A stretch of 64,000 nt of DNA. It comes from Tunturiibacter gelidiferens (GTDB taxonomy: Bacteria > Acidobacteriota > Terriglobia > Terriglobales > Acidobacteriaceae). The DNA lies in contig NZ_JACCCV010000002.1 in the NCBI RefSeq assembly GCF_013410115.1, forward strand, positions 496,001 to 560,000, written 5' to 3'. Positions within the stretch are counted from its first letter, which is position 1. Each line of letters opens with the position of its first letter. Below the pieces are notes generated by a model, which was given only the letters and a program-made list of their open reading frames with translations, was not told the origin of the DNA and did not search any database. This document shows, piece after piece, positions 17,784 to 26,398 of this stretch. The translations under genes and the position numbers were made by a program.

Positions 17784-19142
17784 ATGATACCAACTGAGCT
17801 GCAACATGAGGGACAGACGGTCACGCTGAAGCGAAGTCTGCGCTATCGCGACCTCATCCTCTACGGCATCATCCTGATTCAACCGACTGCGCCGATGCCA
17901 GTCTTCGGTGTCATCTATCAGGAGTCGCGCGGTCACGTAGTGATGGCAATCCTGTTCGCGCTGGTCGCCATGCTGTTCACCGCGTACAGCTACGGCCGCA
18001 TGGCGCGCGCCTATCCCAAGGGCGGTTCTGCGTTCACCTACGTGGGCGAAGAGTTGCATCCGGCTCTCGGCTACATGACCGGCTGGTGCATGGCCATGGA
18101 CTACATTCTTAACCCATTGATCTGCACTATCTGGAGCAGTAAAGCCGCAATCAACTTTATTCCAGAAGTTCCTTACATCCTCTGGGTACTTTTCTTCGCC
18201 GGACTCTTCACCATCCTCAACCTGCGAGGCGTCGAAACCTCGGCGCGCATTAACTCTGCTGTCGCAGCAGGGTTAGGCATCGTGATCATTCTTTTTGTAG
18301 TCGCGGCCGTGCGATACATCTTCCATCTCCATACATCGTCATTCGCGTTCTATACGAACCCTGTCTACGATAGAAGTACCTTCTCGGCCCACTCTGTCTT
18401 TCGTGGCACCTCGATCGCGGTGCTCACCTACATTGGCTTCGACGGGATCTCTACACTGAGCGATGAGGCGCACGATCCATCCCGTACTATTCCGCGTGCA
18501 ATCATTCTCACCTGCCTCATCACCGGTGTTCTCGCTTCCATCGAGGTCTATCTGGCGCAGCTGGTGTGGCCACGCGGTGTCGCCTTCCCTGATCTCGACA
18601 CCGCCTATGTAGCGATCGCGCGGCGCGCCGGAGGTCCCTTTCTATTCGCGTTGATGAATGGTGCGCTACTGATCGCTACCATCGGTTCCGGCATGGCGTC
18701 ACAATTAGGAGCGGCACGGCTCTTGTTCGCCATGGGTCAAGACGGAGCTTTGCCGCGCAGGTTCTTCGGTACGCTCAATCCGATTCGTCGCATCCCACAG
18801 AACAACGTCCTGCTGATCGGCGCGATCGTCCTGGCAGGCTCACTCGCCATGAGCTACCAACTTGGAACCGAACTGCTGAACTATGGCGCTCTCCTGGCCT
18901 TCATGGGTGTCAACGTCGCATCCGCGGTACTAGCCTATCGCGCTCATCGTACCGCTGGTACGAACCCATTGTTCCCCATTGTGCTTTCTCTCTCCGGCTT
19001 CGTAGTTTGCTTCTTTTTGTGGCTCAATCTCGGCGCAACAGCACGATGGGCGGGTACCGTCTGGGCTACGCTGGGTATCGCTTTATGGCTACTTCGGAGA
19101 CAGCAGATGAAGGGAAGGACACAGCTCCGCACGCGCTCATGA
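17784..19142 (+). CDS. APC-superfamily permease in amino-sugar locus
   Basis: A 452-residue protein with about twelve membrane segments and the amino acid-polyamine-organocation fold. Visible markers are the TM1 region (YRDLILYGIILIQPTAPMPV), GGSAFTYVGEELHPALGY after TM2, TYIGFDGISTLSDEAHDP around TM6 and its loop, and ASQLGAARLLFAMGQDG after TM8. APC members usually move amino acids or amines by proton exchange. It lies 41 bases after the GH2 gene and 48 before the sugar kinase, apparently in one operon. Its cargo may therefore be a cationic amino sugar such as glucosamine, or an amine; that is inference only. The ATG follows a weak AAAGAGG element. Confidence 0.85.
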   Translation: MIPTELQHEGQTVTLKRSLRYRDLILYGIILIQPTAPMPVFGVIYQESRGHVVMAILFALVAMLFTAYSYGRMARAYPKGGSAFTYVGEELHPALGYMTGWCMAMDYILNPLICTIWSSKAAINFIPEVPYILWVLFFAGLFTILNLRGVETSARINSAVAAGLGIVIILFVVAAVRYIFHLHTSSFAFYTNPVYDRSTFSAHSVFRGTSIAVLTYIGFDGISTLSDEAHDPSRTIPRAIILTCLITGVLASIEVYLAQLVWPRGVAFPDLDTAYVAIARRAGGPFLFALMNGALLIATIGSGMASQLGAARLLFAMGQDGALPRRFFGTLNPIRRIPQNNVLLIGAIVLAGSLAMSYQLGTELLNYGALLAFMGVNVASAVLAYRAHRTAGTNPLFPIVLSLSGFVVCFFLWLNLGATARWAGTVWATLGIALWLLRRQQMKGRTQLRTRS

Positions 19143-19190
19143 GAGATCGGATCTCAAAATCGGTAGGACGAAAATAGCCTAGGAGGTAAG

Positions 19191-20144
19191 TTGGCACAGT
19201 TCGATATAACCTTGGCCGGCGAGATCACCATAGATTTGCTCATGTACGGTTTACCGGAAGAGCTTCCCGTCGAGCGAGAATTTCTAGCCACCAGCATGGC
19301 TCTGACGCTCGGCGGTTCCTCCGCTATCACCGCGCACAACCTCGCCGTTCTAGGCAGCCGCATCGGCTTCATTCCGCAGCTGGGTGCCGATCCGTTCACG
19401 GATCTTTGTCTGCAACCTCTTCTTCGTGCAGGAGTAGACCTCTCTCATGCCGTCGCTCCGAAACCAGAAATAGGCACCGGTTTGACCGTCCTGCTACAAC
19501 ATGAACGCAGTCGCCGCGCCCTTACTTACTCGGGCACAATCTCCGACCTCCGCTACGAGGATCTCGACCTCGCCTATCTTGCCTCCGGCAGACACTTTCA
19601 TCTGTCGTCGTTCTTCCTCCAACGCGGACTACGCAACGATGTGCCAAAACTTTTGGCCACAATGCGCCGGGCTGGCCTGACTACCTCGCTCGATACCAAT
19701 GACGATCCCGCGAATTTGTGGGAGGGTCCAATCGCAGAGACCCTCACCCATCTCGATATCCTTATGCCCAACGAACGAGAAGCCTGCCGACTGGCGAATG
19801 AGGCCAATCTAGACGACGCGATTAACAAGCTCTCCGAGATGATTCCCATGCTGGTCATCAAACGCGGAGCCGCGGGTGCTTTAGTCATGCATGGAGGACT
19901 ACGCTACGAAGCCCCTGGCCATCACACCGAGGTTATCGATGTCATAGGCGCCGGCGACAGCTTTAACGCCGGGTTTCTACACGCATTCGTTCACGGCGCC
20001 GGTCTGAGGGACTGCCTTGCGTTGGGCAATGCGTGCGGGGCCTATTCCACCACAGCAAGCGGAGGGACCCAGGCGTTTTCAATGCCACAACGGATGCAGG
20101 AATTTTTTGAGAGCCTTGGCGTTGTCGGGCAGATCGTTTCCTAA
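19191..20144 (+). CDS. PfkB-family carbohydrate kinase
   Basis: A 317-residue ribokinase-fold kinase. The N-terminal substrate region contains TLGGSSAITAHNLAVLGSRI, and the PfkB signature 2 is DVIGAGDSFNAGFLHAF (about 243-259), whose Asp in GAGDSF is the catalytic base. DTNDDP and MPNEREA follow the family order. It would phosphorylate a sugar using ATP in the cytoplasm. It is last in the GH2-permease-kinase run, so its substrate is probably the sugar freed by those enzymes. Glucosamine is one possibility, but neither a deaminase nor a deacetylase is nearby. The TTG start has an excellent ribosome binding site (AGGAGG, six bases upstream). Confidence 0.88.
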   Translation: MAQFDITLAGEITIDLLMYGLPEELPVEREFLATSMALTLGGSSAITAHNLAVLGSRIGFIPQLGADPFTDLCLQPLLRAGVDLSHAVAPKPEIGTGLTVLLQHERSRRALTYSGTISDLRYEDLDLAYLASGRHFHLSSFFLQRGLRNDVPKLLATMRRAGLTTSLDTNDDPANLWEGPIAETLTHLDILMPNEREACRLANEANLDDAINKLSEMIPMLVIKRGAAGALVMHGGLRYEAPGHHTEVIDVIGAGDSFNAGFLHAFVHGAGLRDCLALGNACGAYSTTASGGTQAFSMPQRMQEFFESLGVVGQIVS

Positions 20145-20195
20145 CACCAAACGTACGTCGCCGGCCGTCTCAACGTATCTGATTTCAGGATGCCT

Positions 20196-21431
20196 TTATC
20201 TATCGTGACGACTCGCCATGCTGCGGTCTCGGAGGAGGGTCCGGTAGAGGTCGATCGTCTGCTTCGCAATCGCAGACCACGCAAAGGTCTCCTCCACACG
20301 TTTACGGCCCGCCTCGCCGAACCGTTTGGCCTTCTCAGGATCAGCGAGCAGAACGGAGATCTTCTCCGCAATATCCCGCGAGAACTTCTCAGGATTCGAA
20401 GGAAACGTCGTCACAGGATCCAGCTCGAACGGAACCAGATAGCCCGTCACGTTGTCCACCACAACCTCCAAAATTCCACCCGTCGCGCTCGCCACTACAG
20501 GGGCGTGGCAAGCCATCGCTTCGAGATTGATAATGCCGAATGGCTCGTAGACAGAAGGGCAACAAAAGACAGCCGCGTTGCTGTAGAGCTGAATCGCCTC
20601 CGGCTTTGTCACCATCTTCTCGATCCATACCACTCGCGAGTTTATCTTGCTGACCTGTTCAACCTTTTCGCGCATCTCGGCCGCAATCTCTGGCGTATCC
20701 GGCGCGCCTGCGCAGAGCACCACCTGTGTCCCTTTTGGAAGATGAGGGATTGCCTCCACAAGATGCGTGACGCCTTTCTGCCGCGTAATCCGGCCGACGA
20801 ACAAAACATAAGGTATCGTCGGATCAACTCCGTACTTGATCAGCGCCGACGCATCCGGAGTCTTCTGATACTCCTTCAGATCGATCCCGTTGTAGATCAC
20901 GTGAATGCGTTCCGGCTTGATCTCCGGATAAGCGCGGAGAATGTCTTCTTTGGTGCCGTGCGATACAGCGATCACTGCATCCGCATCCAGGATCGCGGTG
21001 CGTTCCATCCACGAACTCATCGCATATCCGCTACCAAGCTGCTCTGCCTTCCACGCACGGAGCGGCTCCAGACTGTGCGTTGTTAGTACAAACGGAACGT
21101 CAAAGAGTTTCTTTGCAAGAAAGCCCGCCATTGCCACGTACCAGGTATGCGTGTGCACAATGTCAATTGCCGCAAGCGACTTCATCTGGACAAGATTAAG
21201 ACTCAGAGTCTCGAGCGCCGTCGTGTACTTCTCGTTAGTGCCCTTGGCGATCTCCGACCACGGCTCCGCACCGCGGACATGCAGATTTCCTTCGTCAAGA
21301 AACTGATTGCCCCAGCAGTGAACCTCGACTTCAATCGACTTGGCCAACTCCAGGCTGAGATATTCAACGTGAACTCCGGCGCCCCCATAGACATTGGGTG
21401 GGTACTCTCGTGTCATCAGACCAACTCGCAA
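20196..21431 (-). CDS. glgA: GT4 glycosyltransferase, corynebacterial-type glycogen synthase
   Basis: A 411-residue GT-B enzyme. It starts MRVGLMTREYPPNVYGGAGVHVEYL, which closely fits the actinobacterial-type glycogen synthase subgroup (GT4). VLFVGRITRQKGVTHLVEAI and the EPFGIINLEAMAC donor-binding motif with its conserved Glu pair are present, followed by the GGILEVV loop. It transfers glucose from ADP-glucose (or related donors) to an alpha-glucan or a short acceptor. The start is a TTG at 21431 with AGGAGG seven bases upstream. It converges with the PfkB kinase, and no other glycogen genes adjoin. Other GT4 activities on trehalose or lipopolysaccharide are less likely. Confidence 0.83.
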   Translation of the reverse strand: MRVGLMTREYPPNVYGGAGVHVEYLSLELAKSIEVEVHCWGNQFLDEGNLHVRGAEPWSEIAKGTNEKYTTALETLSLNLVQMKSLAAIDIVHTHTWYVAMAGFLAKKLFDVPFVLTTHSLEPLRAWKAEQLGSGYAMSSWMERTAILDADAVIAVSHGTKEDILRAYPEIKPERIHVIYNGIDLKEYQKTPDASALIKYGVDPTIPYVLFVGRITRQKGVTHLVEAIPHLPKGTQVVLCAGAPDTPEIAAEMREKVEQVSKINSRVVWIEKMVTKPEAIQLYSNAAVFCCPSVYEPFGIINLEAMACHAPVVASATGGILEVVVDNVTGYLVPFELDPVTTFPSNPEKFSRDIAEKISVLLADPEKAKRFGEAGRKRVEETFAWSAIAKQTIDLYRTLLRDRSMASRHDR

Positions 21432-21603
21432 GCAAAGCCTCCTCGTTCGATCTCAACCCATACGTCGAATCGAACAGAGACACATCATACGCAAATGCAT
21501 CCAAAAATTCTGCACCCTGTCTTCGACTGCGGCAGACCCGCCGGAATGATTTTGCTCTATCGCGCCGTCAGTCGCTTGCTTACATTCCCGGCCTGATAGC
21601 GGA

Positions 21604-22914
21604 TCAAGATGGCCAACTCTTCGGAGACGCGCCGAGGTTTGATCGTGCTTCCTCAACCAGAGTTTCCGCAGTCCTCAACAGTGAGGCAAACTCCGGATGT
21701 CTCCGCAATGCGCTCAGCCAAGGGTCTGAAGTTAGAGTGGTGGGTGCGCAGACGAAGCCTGACTGCGCCGCCCGCTTCAGAACGCTCACCGAGGAATCTG
21801 TCATCCTGAGCCGGGCGTAGTGACGTGCGAAATAGACGAGAATTTCGGGTTCGCGAGTTGTGTCCGCCGTCTCCATGAGATGGACTGCCTCATCCGTTCT
21901 ACCTTCGAGAACAGCCAACAACGAACTCATGAGTGCGTTCATCAACTTGGATAACGGCATACGACCCAACCGTTCACGCAACAGGGTAATCGCTCGCTTC
22001 CGATTACCCAAGGCCGCCCAGGCCGCCGCGTCGAGATAGTAGGCAGCGCGTCCGCTATAGTGCTCTATGGCAGACGCAAATTCTCCAGCAAGGAATAACG
22101 TGTGAGCAACGCTTGTGACGAGCGCCGGATCTAACTCAACTCCTCGTCTGTGCGCTTCAACCGACTCTACAAGTAATCCCCGAAAACGAAACACCTGAAT
22201 AAGACTCGTGAACGATTCCGGCTCCCCAGGATGACGCTCCAACCGTTCAAGGAGCCTCCCCATAGCCTCATCTGCATGTCCAGTGTCTACCTGCAGCAAG
22301 GTGTAGAACTGATGAGCGCAGGCCAACTCCGGATCGAGCGCAAACGCTCGCTGAAATGCGGCATGTGCCAACTCCAGATTCGCCGAAGAGTTGCCGCTGA
22401 ATTTATCAAGGAACCAGCAACATCGACCCAACCACGCCCAGGCAGGTGCAAAGCTTGGGTCCGCAGCCAGGCAGGTCCAGTACAAATCGCGCGCGAGATG
22501 CATCGACTCCAAAGAACGTTGAACAGTCAACTCTTTCGCGCGCGTAAATTTCTCATATGTGGCTTGCGCGACGCCTGGTTCACCCGTAACTGCCAGTTCG
22601 AATCGATAGCCGTGTTTCGAAACGGTGCGAATCGTCTCGCGCCCGACAATTTTTCTCAGGCTCACGATTGTGTTGGTAAGGTTTGATTCACTCACATGAA
22701 TCGATGGCCAGAGAGTGTTGATCAACTCTTGTTTGCTTACGAGACGTTCCGCCCTTCGCACCAGACAGAGGAGAGCGTCGAAGGCTTTGGGCTGGAGCTG
22801 GACCGGAATGCGAGCTCTCTTTAGGAGTCGCTCCTCTGGATGGAGCTCGAAATCACCGAACCGGTAGGCATAGTCAACCGAGCTTTGATTTTTCTTTGAA
22901 AATCCGTGTGTCAT
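21604..22914 (-). CDS. CadC-like winged-helix regulator with TPR-like C-terminus
   Basis: A 436-residue protein. An OmpR/PhoB-type winged helix occupies about residues 15-110 (YRFGDFELHPEERLLKR, LVSKQELINTLWP, IVSLRKIVG, IRTVSKHGYRF). A long alpha-helical tail with TPR-like repeats follows (about 120-430). There is no receiver domain and no obvious membrane helix, so unlike CadC it is probably cytoplasmic and senses through protein contacts. Such fusions are common in Acidobacteriota. The ATG at 22914 is preferred over a frame extension of 21 codons that overlaps the divergent gene. The target is unknown; the divergent two-repeat exported protein is the obvious candidate. Confidence 0.8.
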   Translation of the reverse strand: MTHGFSKKNQSSVDYAYRFGDFELHPEERLLKRARIPVQLQPKAFDALLCLVRRAERLVSKQELINTLWPSIHVSESNLTNTIVSLRKIVGRETIRTVSKHGYRFELAVTGEPGVAQATYEKFTRAKELTVQRSLESMHLARDLYWTCLAADPSFAPAWAWLGRCCWFLDKFSGNSSANLELAHAAFQRAFALDPELACAHQFYTLLQVDTGHADEAMGRLLERLERHPGEPESFTSLIQVFRFRGLLVESVEAHRRGVELDPALVTSVAHTLFLAGEFASAIEHYSGRAAYYLDAAAWAALGNRKRAITLLRERLGRMPLSKLMNALMSSLLAVLEGRTDEAVHLMETADTTREPEILVYFARHYARLRMTDSSVSVLKRAAQSGFVCAPTTLTSDPWLSALRRHPEFASLLRTAETLVEEARSNLGASPKSWPS

Positions 22915-23015
22915 AAGTGGAATGTTCAACGTGGAAACAAGCCTACACTGCTCGCATGAGCGAGAGCAGAACACCAATAATCCATTCTCTTCCCTGCCAG
23001 ACCAAGATACTCGGG

Positions 23016-24176
23016 ATGGCGAAACATCGGCGACCCATAAACAAGCGGAGCATCAAGCTTCGCATCGCTGTCATCGGTTTTCTAATATGTGGATTTGGCG
23101 GACGTCCGGATCTGACGTCTCCCCTAATAGCCCAGGCAGTGTCAGACGCCGCGCCTCAGCCCGCTTCGGGACGGGACGGGCAACACGACTTCGACTTCAA
23201 CATTGGGGTATGGCATACCCATATCAGGCGAGTCCTCGATCCGTTCGCAGGTTCTTCCAAGTCGATGGAACTCAACGGAACGGTCACAGTAAGGAAGGTC
23301 TGGGATGGTCGGGCCCAATTGGAGGAGATCGAGGCCGACGGCCCGAACGGACATTGGGAGGGGTTAACTCTATTTCTTTATAACCCTCAGTCCCATCAGT
23401 GGAGCCAGTCGTTCATCGATAGCAAGATGGGGGTTTTGAATACGCCGACGATCGGTTCGTTCAAAGACGGACGCGGGGAGCTCTTCTCCCAGGACACCTT
23501 TCACGACAAATCAATCCTGGTTCGCGGGGTGTGGTCTAACATCAAGCCGGGTTCTCATCGCTACGAAGAATCCTACTCGAATGACGGTGGTGCGACCTGG
23601 GCGGCGGCTTTCATTGCAGACCTGACACGGGAAACACAATCGACAGCCCTGGACGTTTCCGACGTCGGGGCGAACAAGGCTGCAAAGACCTCAACCGCAG
23701 CAGAGGACGGGCAACACGACTTCGATTTCGATTTCGGCACCTGGAAGACGCATTCTTCCCGACTTCTGCATCCCCTGACGGGATCGACGACGTGGGTCGA
23801 CATGGACGGTGCCACCGTCGTCAAGAAAGTCTGGGATGGCCGCGCCAATCTGGCGGAGTACAAGGCGGATGGTCCAGCCGGTCACATCGACCTCTTGTCC
23901 CTGCGCTGGTTCAACCCATCGACACGGGAGTGGAACTTAGAGTTTGCGACGCCAACCGTTGGCACGCTCGGTATACCCGGCGTTAGCGAATTCAAGAATG
24001 GGCGTGGCGACTTTTATGACTACGAGTTAATCAACGGCAGATCGGTCCTTGTACGATTTTCCATTTGGAAGGTCACCCCTGACACGGCACAATCCGAACA
24101 AGCGTTTTCAGACGATGGCGGAAAGACGTGGGAAGTCAACTGGATCAATAAATATGAAAGGGAAACTGAAAAATGA
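23016..24176 (+). CDS. Exported protein with two DUF1579-like tandem repeats
   Basis: About 386 residues: a hydrophobic export signal (about 11-40) and two homologous halves. Each half begins DGQHDFDF(N/D), passes through WHTHIRR or WKTHSSR, reaches VWDGRA(Q/N)L, and ends with the pattern (S/D)NDGGxTW or SDDGGKTW. The repeats are about 160 residues each (about 60-215 and 230-386). The closest family I recognise is the DUF1579-type lipocalin-like group, of unknown function. The ATG at 23016 sits directly before the signal; two upstream in-frame ATGs (22917, 22956) are possible. It is divergent from the CadC-like regulator. Function unassigned. Confidence 0.6.
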   Translation: MAKHRRPINKRSIKLRIAVIGFLICGFGGRPDLTSPLIAQAVSDAAPQPASGRDGQHDFDFNIGVWHTHIRRVLDPFAGSSKSMELNGTVTVRKVWDGRAQLEEIEADGPNGHWEGLTLFLYNPQSHQWSQSFIDSKMGVLNTPTIGSFKDGRGELFSQDTFHDKSILVRGVWSNIKPGSHRYEESYSNDGGATWAAAFIADLTRETQSTALDVSDVGANKAAKTSTAAEDGQHDFDFDFGTWKTHSSRLLHPLTGSTTWVDMDGATVVKKVWDGRANLAEYKADGPAGHIDLLSLRWFNPSTREWNLEFATPTVGTLGIPGVSEFKNGRGDFYDYELINGRSVLVRFSIWKVTPDTAQSEQAFSDDGGKTWEVNWINKYERETEK

Positions 24177-24529
24177 CGGGGTACTCACCGATTACGCGTC
24201 GTCTCACCAACGCACTTCTCGACCGCAAGCCATCAATTAGCACGCCTAGGTTAGGCATTGGATGAATAGGACATCTGTGATCTGGAAGATCTGTGAAACT
24301 CGGCCAATGGGTGATCTCTTTGGCATCCGATTATCCATGAGGAGCCGACGATGAATTTTTGTGCTTCACCTTAAAGAGCCATAAGCGACCACGAACTCTG
24401 CTCCTGGCGAGTCGGGTCGGCAGTCAGACTCCTCGTAAAAACAGTACCGGGGTGGCCAACCTGACAGAGTCAGGAGGCTGACTAGCGGACGTGGGTCATG
24501 CTACATCCGTGTGGGGACACAAAGGCGGG
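24177..24529. other. Intergenic region, no gene seen
   Basis: A 353-base gap between converging genes. It has lower GC than its surroundings and several stops in all frames. I see no RNA gene, strong hairpin or repeat. It could mark the right-hand edge of transferred DNA, but no repeat of the tRNA 3' end was noticed here. Confidence 0.4.
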
Positions 24530-26302
24530 CTAGAAGGTGAACGCAAGCCCGGCCTGAATCGTCCGAGGTGACTGCGCAAGGAACAGGGTCTGTCCATCCG
24601 CCGACAGGAATGGTCGATAACCCTGCGCCAAAAGATTTGTGACGTCAACCGTAGCCTCGAGCCCCGGCGGCAATAGACTTCCCAGCCGTAAAGTCTGCCG
24701 CAGATAGCAACTGAGGTACGCCTGATCACTGAAAGGAGCATAGGGATCAACCGCGGTCACGAGTCGTGTCGGCTGCCAGCGATAAGCTGCTCGAACCGCT
24801 GTACCACTGCGGAGCACCCGGCCTCTCAAAGCGACCGTCGCAGTCCGGGCGCTCACCGGCGCAAGGTCAGATCCAGTTCCGGGCAGACCGACAGCAGCCC
24901 CATCTTTTGCGCCAAGCCCCGCTCCGGTGCCATACTCCAACGCAACCCAAAGGTTAGTGGTCAGCGGCTCGGTCATCATTACATTCAGGCCCCTGACGTT
25001 ATAGCCCGCACTCAAAAATCTGAAGTTCCCCGTCGTGGAATCCGCGATAATCCCGCTCGCGCCGTTCTGTCCTGTCTGAGCAATATCAGCCGCAGTCAAC
25101 GCGCCGCCACCAGAAACCGCCACCCTATCAAGGGAATCACTGTAATACGCGACCTGCACCATTCCCCGGCCAGTCTTCCGACCGACAGTAAACTCCTGGT
25201 GCAGTCCGCCCTCGGTCTGGATCTTCCCCTGGTAGATCGCGGCTACAGGCAGCTCACGCTTAACAGTATCGAGCCCAGCAAACGACTGCAGATCCTGCGA
25301 CGTAGCCATTCGGTAGCCGAAGTTCCAGTTCTCGGTGGGGTGCGCCGTGACCTTCAGGAACGGCCGCGACCCGGAGGCATAACCAGAGGTCCGGACAACA
25401 TACACGGTGCCTCCAGCCTCCACGTCCACCAAGTCCCCAAGTTGCATCTTCTGCCCGCTGGCCAGCTGCATCACTTCCAGCCCAGACGAGCCGTTCGGCC
25501 CCAGCACCTCAGGATGCCCCTGATAGCTCAACACCGTCCGTGCCGCGCCCCCCATCCCGAGCTGCATTCCATACCCGGTCGCAACTTCAGTGGATTGCCC
25601 CACAAAAGGTGCCCCAGGTTGGGTCCCAATATCCGCATGCAGTGTCAAACCGGCGCCGTCATCGAGTACTCGGTCGAACGCAAAAACATTGTGAATTCCG
25701 TTACTCCCGAACCCGCCATCGCCAGCCGTAACCTCGGCGCGCACTCTTTCAGCACGCTTAGGCGTCTCTCGAACGCTGGATGAGACCATGATCACGTCGC
25801 CATCTTCAGTCAGCCGAAGGATTGGACGATTAGCCACCGATCGCAAAGTCCACTTCCAATCGTCACCCGGTTCATCTGCCTTGCGCCGCTCTGCCGGAAG
25901 CCACGCAGTCGATTCGAAAAGAGTACTCAAAGTGAGATTGACGACCGCCTGAGCTCCAGACTGAAGTTGCAAGTTACCCCGCATTGCCGGAACAAACAGC
26001 GCCGCACTGGCGCGTACCTCATATTGGCCGGGAAGCAGATGAGAGATGAAATAGCGCCCATGAAGATCAGTAAACGCAGTTCCAGCCATTGCAGAATCAG
26101 CTGCTATTACCTGAACCAAAGCACCCAGCTGCGCTACACCCTGCGCATCGCGAACCACCCCCGAGACAGTCGCACTTTGTCCCACGGCAACGCCGACGGC
26201 TGCAGACAGCAGCATCAGCGACAGAAGCGCGATCTTCACCTGGGGTCGTTGCACAGTAAAACCGTCCTGCGCGTCGAATGGCTGTCCAGAGTCATCCCGC
26301 AC
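24530..26302 (-). CDS. CarboxypepD_reg-containing outer-membrane-like protein
   Basis: Up to 590 residues. A signal peptide (KIALLSLMLLSAAVGVAVGQ) is followed by a carboxypeptidase-regulatory-like domain (about 42-125; GRYFISHLLPGQYEVRASA). A long region rich in alternating beta strands ends in AGLAFTF, as in beta-barrel outer-membrane proteins. There is no typical TonB plug, and the protein is about half the length of the receptor at 8-12 kb, so it is not a standard receptor. The GTG at 26302 is the longest start. A GTG at 26254, with AGGA ten bases upstream, gives a more normal signal peptide and may be the true one. Function unknown; surface or adhesion roles are possible. Confidence 0.6.
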   Translation of the reverse strand: MRDDSGQPFDAQDGFTVQRPQVKIALLSLMLLSAAVGVAVGQSATVSGVVRDAQGVAQLGALVQVIAADSAMAGTAFTDLHGRYFISHLLPGQYEVRASAALFVPAMRGNLQLQSGAQAVVNLTLSTLFESTAWLPAERRKADEPGDDWKWTLRSVANRPILRLTEDGDVIMVSSSVRETPKRAERVRAEVTAGDGGFGSNGIHNVFAFDRVLDDGAGLTLHADIGTQPGAPFVGQSTEVATGYGMQLGMGGAARTVLSYQGHPEVLGPNGSSGLEVMQLASGQKMQLGDLVDVEAGGTVYVVRTSGYASGSRPFLKVTAHPTENWNFGYRMATSQDLQSFAGLDTVKRELPVAAIYQGKIQTEGGLHQEFTVGRKTGRGMVQVAYYSDSLDRVAVSGGGALTAADIAQTGQNGASGIIADSTTGNFRFLSAGYNVRGLNVMMTEPLTTNLWVALEYGTGAGLGAKDGAAVGLPGTGSDLAPVSARTATVALRGRVLRSGTAVRAAYRWQPTRLVTAVDPYAPFSDQAYLSCYLRQTLRLGSLLPPGLEATVDVTNLLAQGYRPFLSADGQTLFLAQSPRTIQAGLAFTF

Positions 26303-26398
26303 CCAGAAAAATTAGGGGGCGGCGTTACAGAGTGCGATGTAACTGGTTATTACGAATTAGCGTCTGTATAACCATGTTCCCGTTCTAACCGCACCTGT

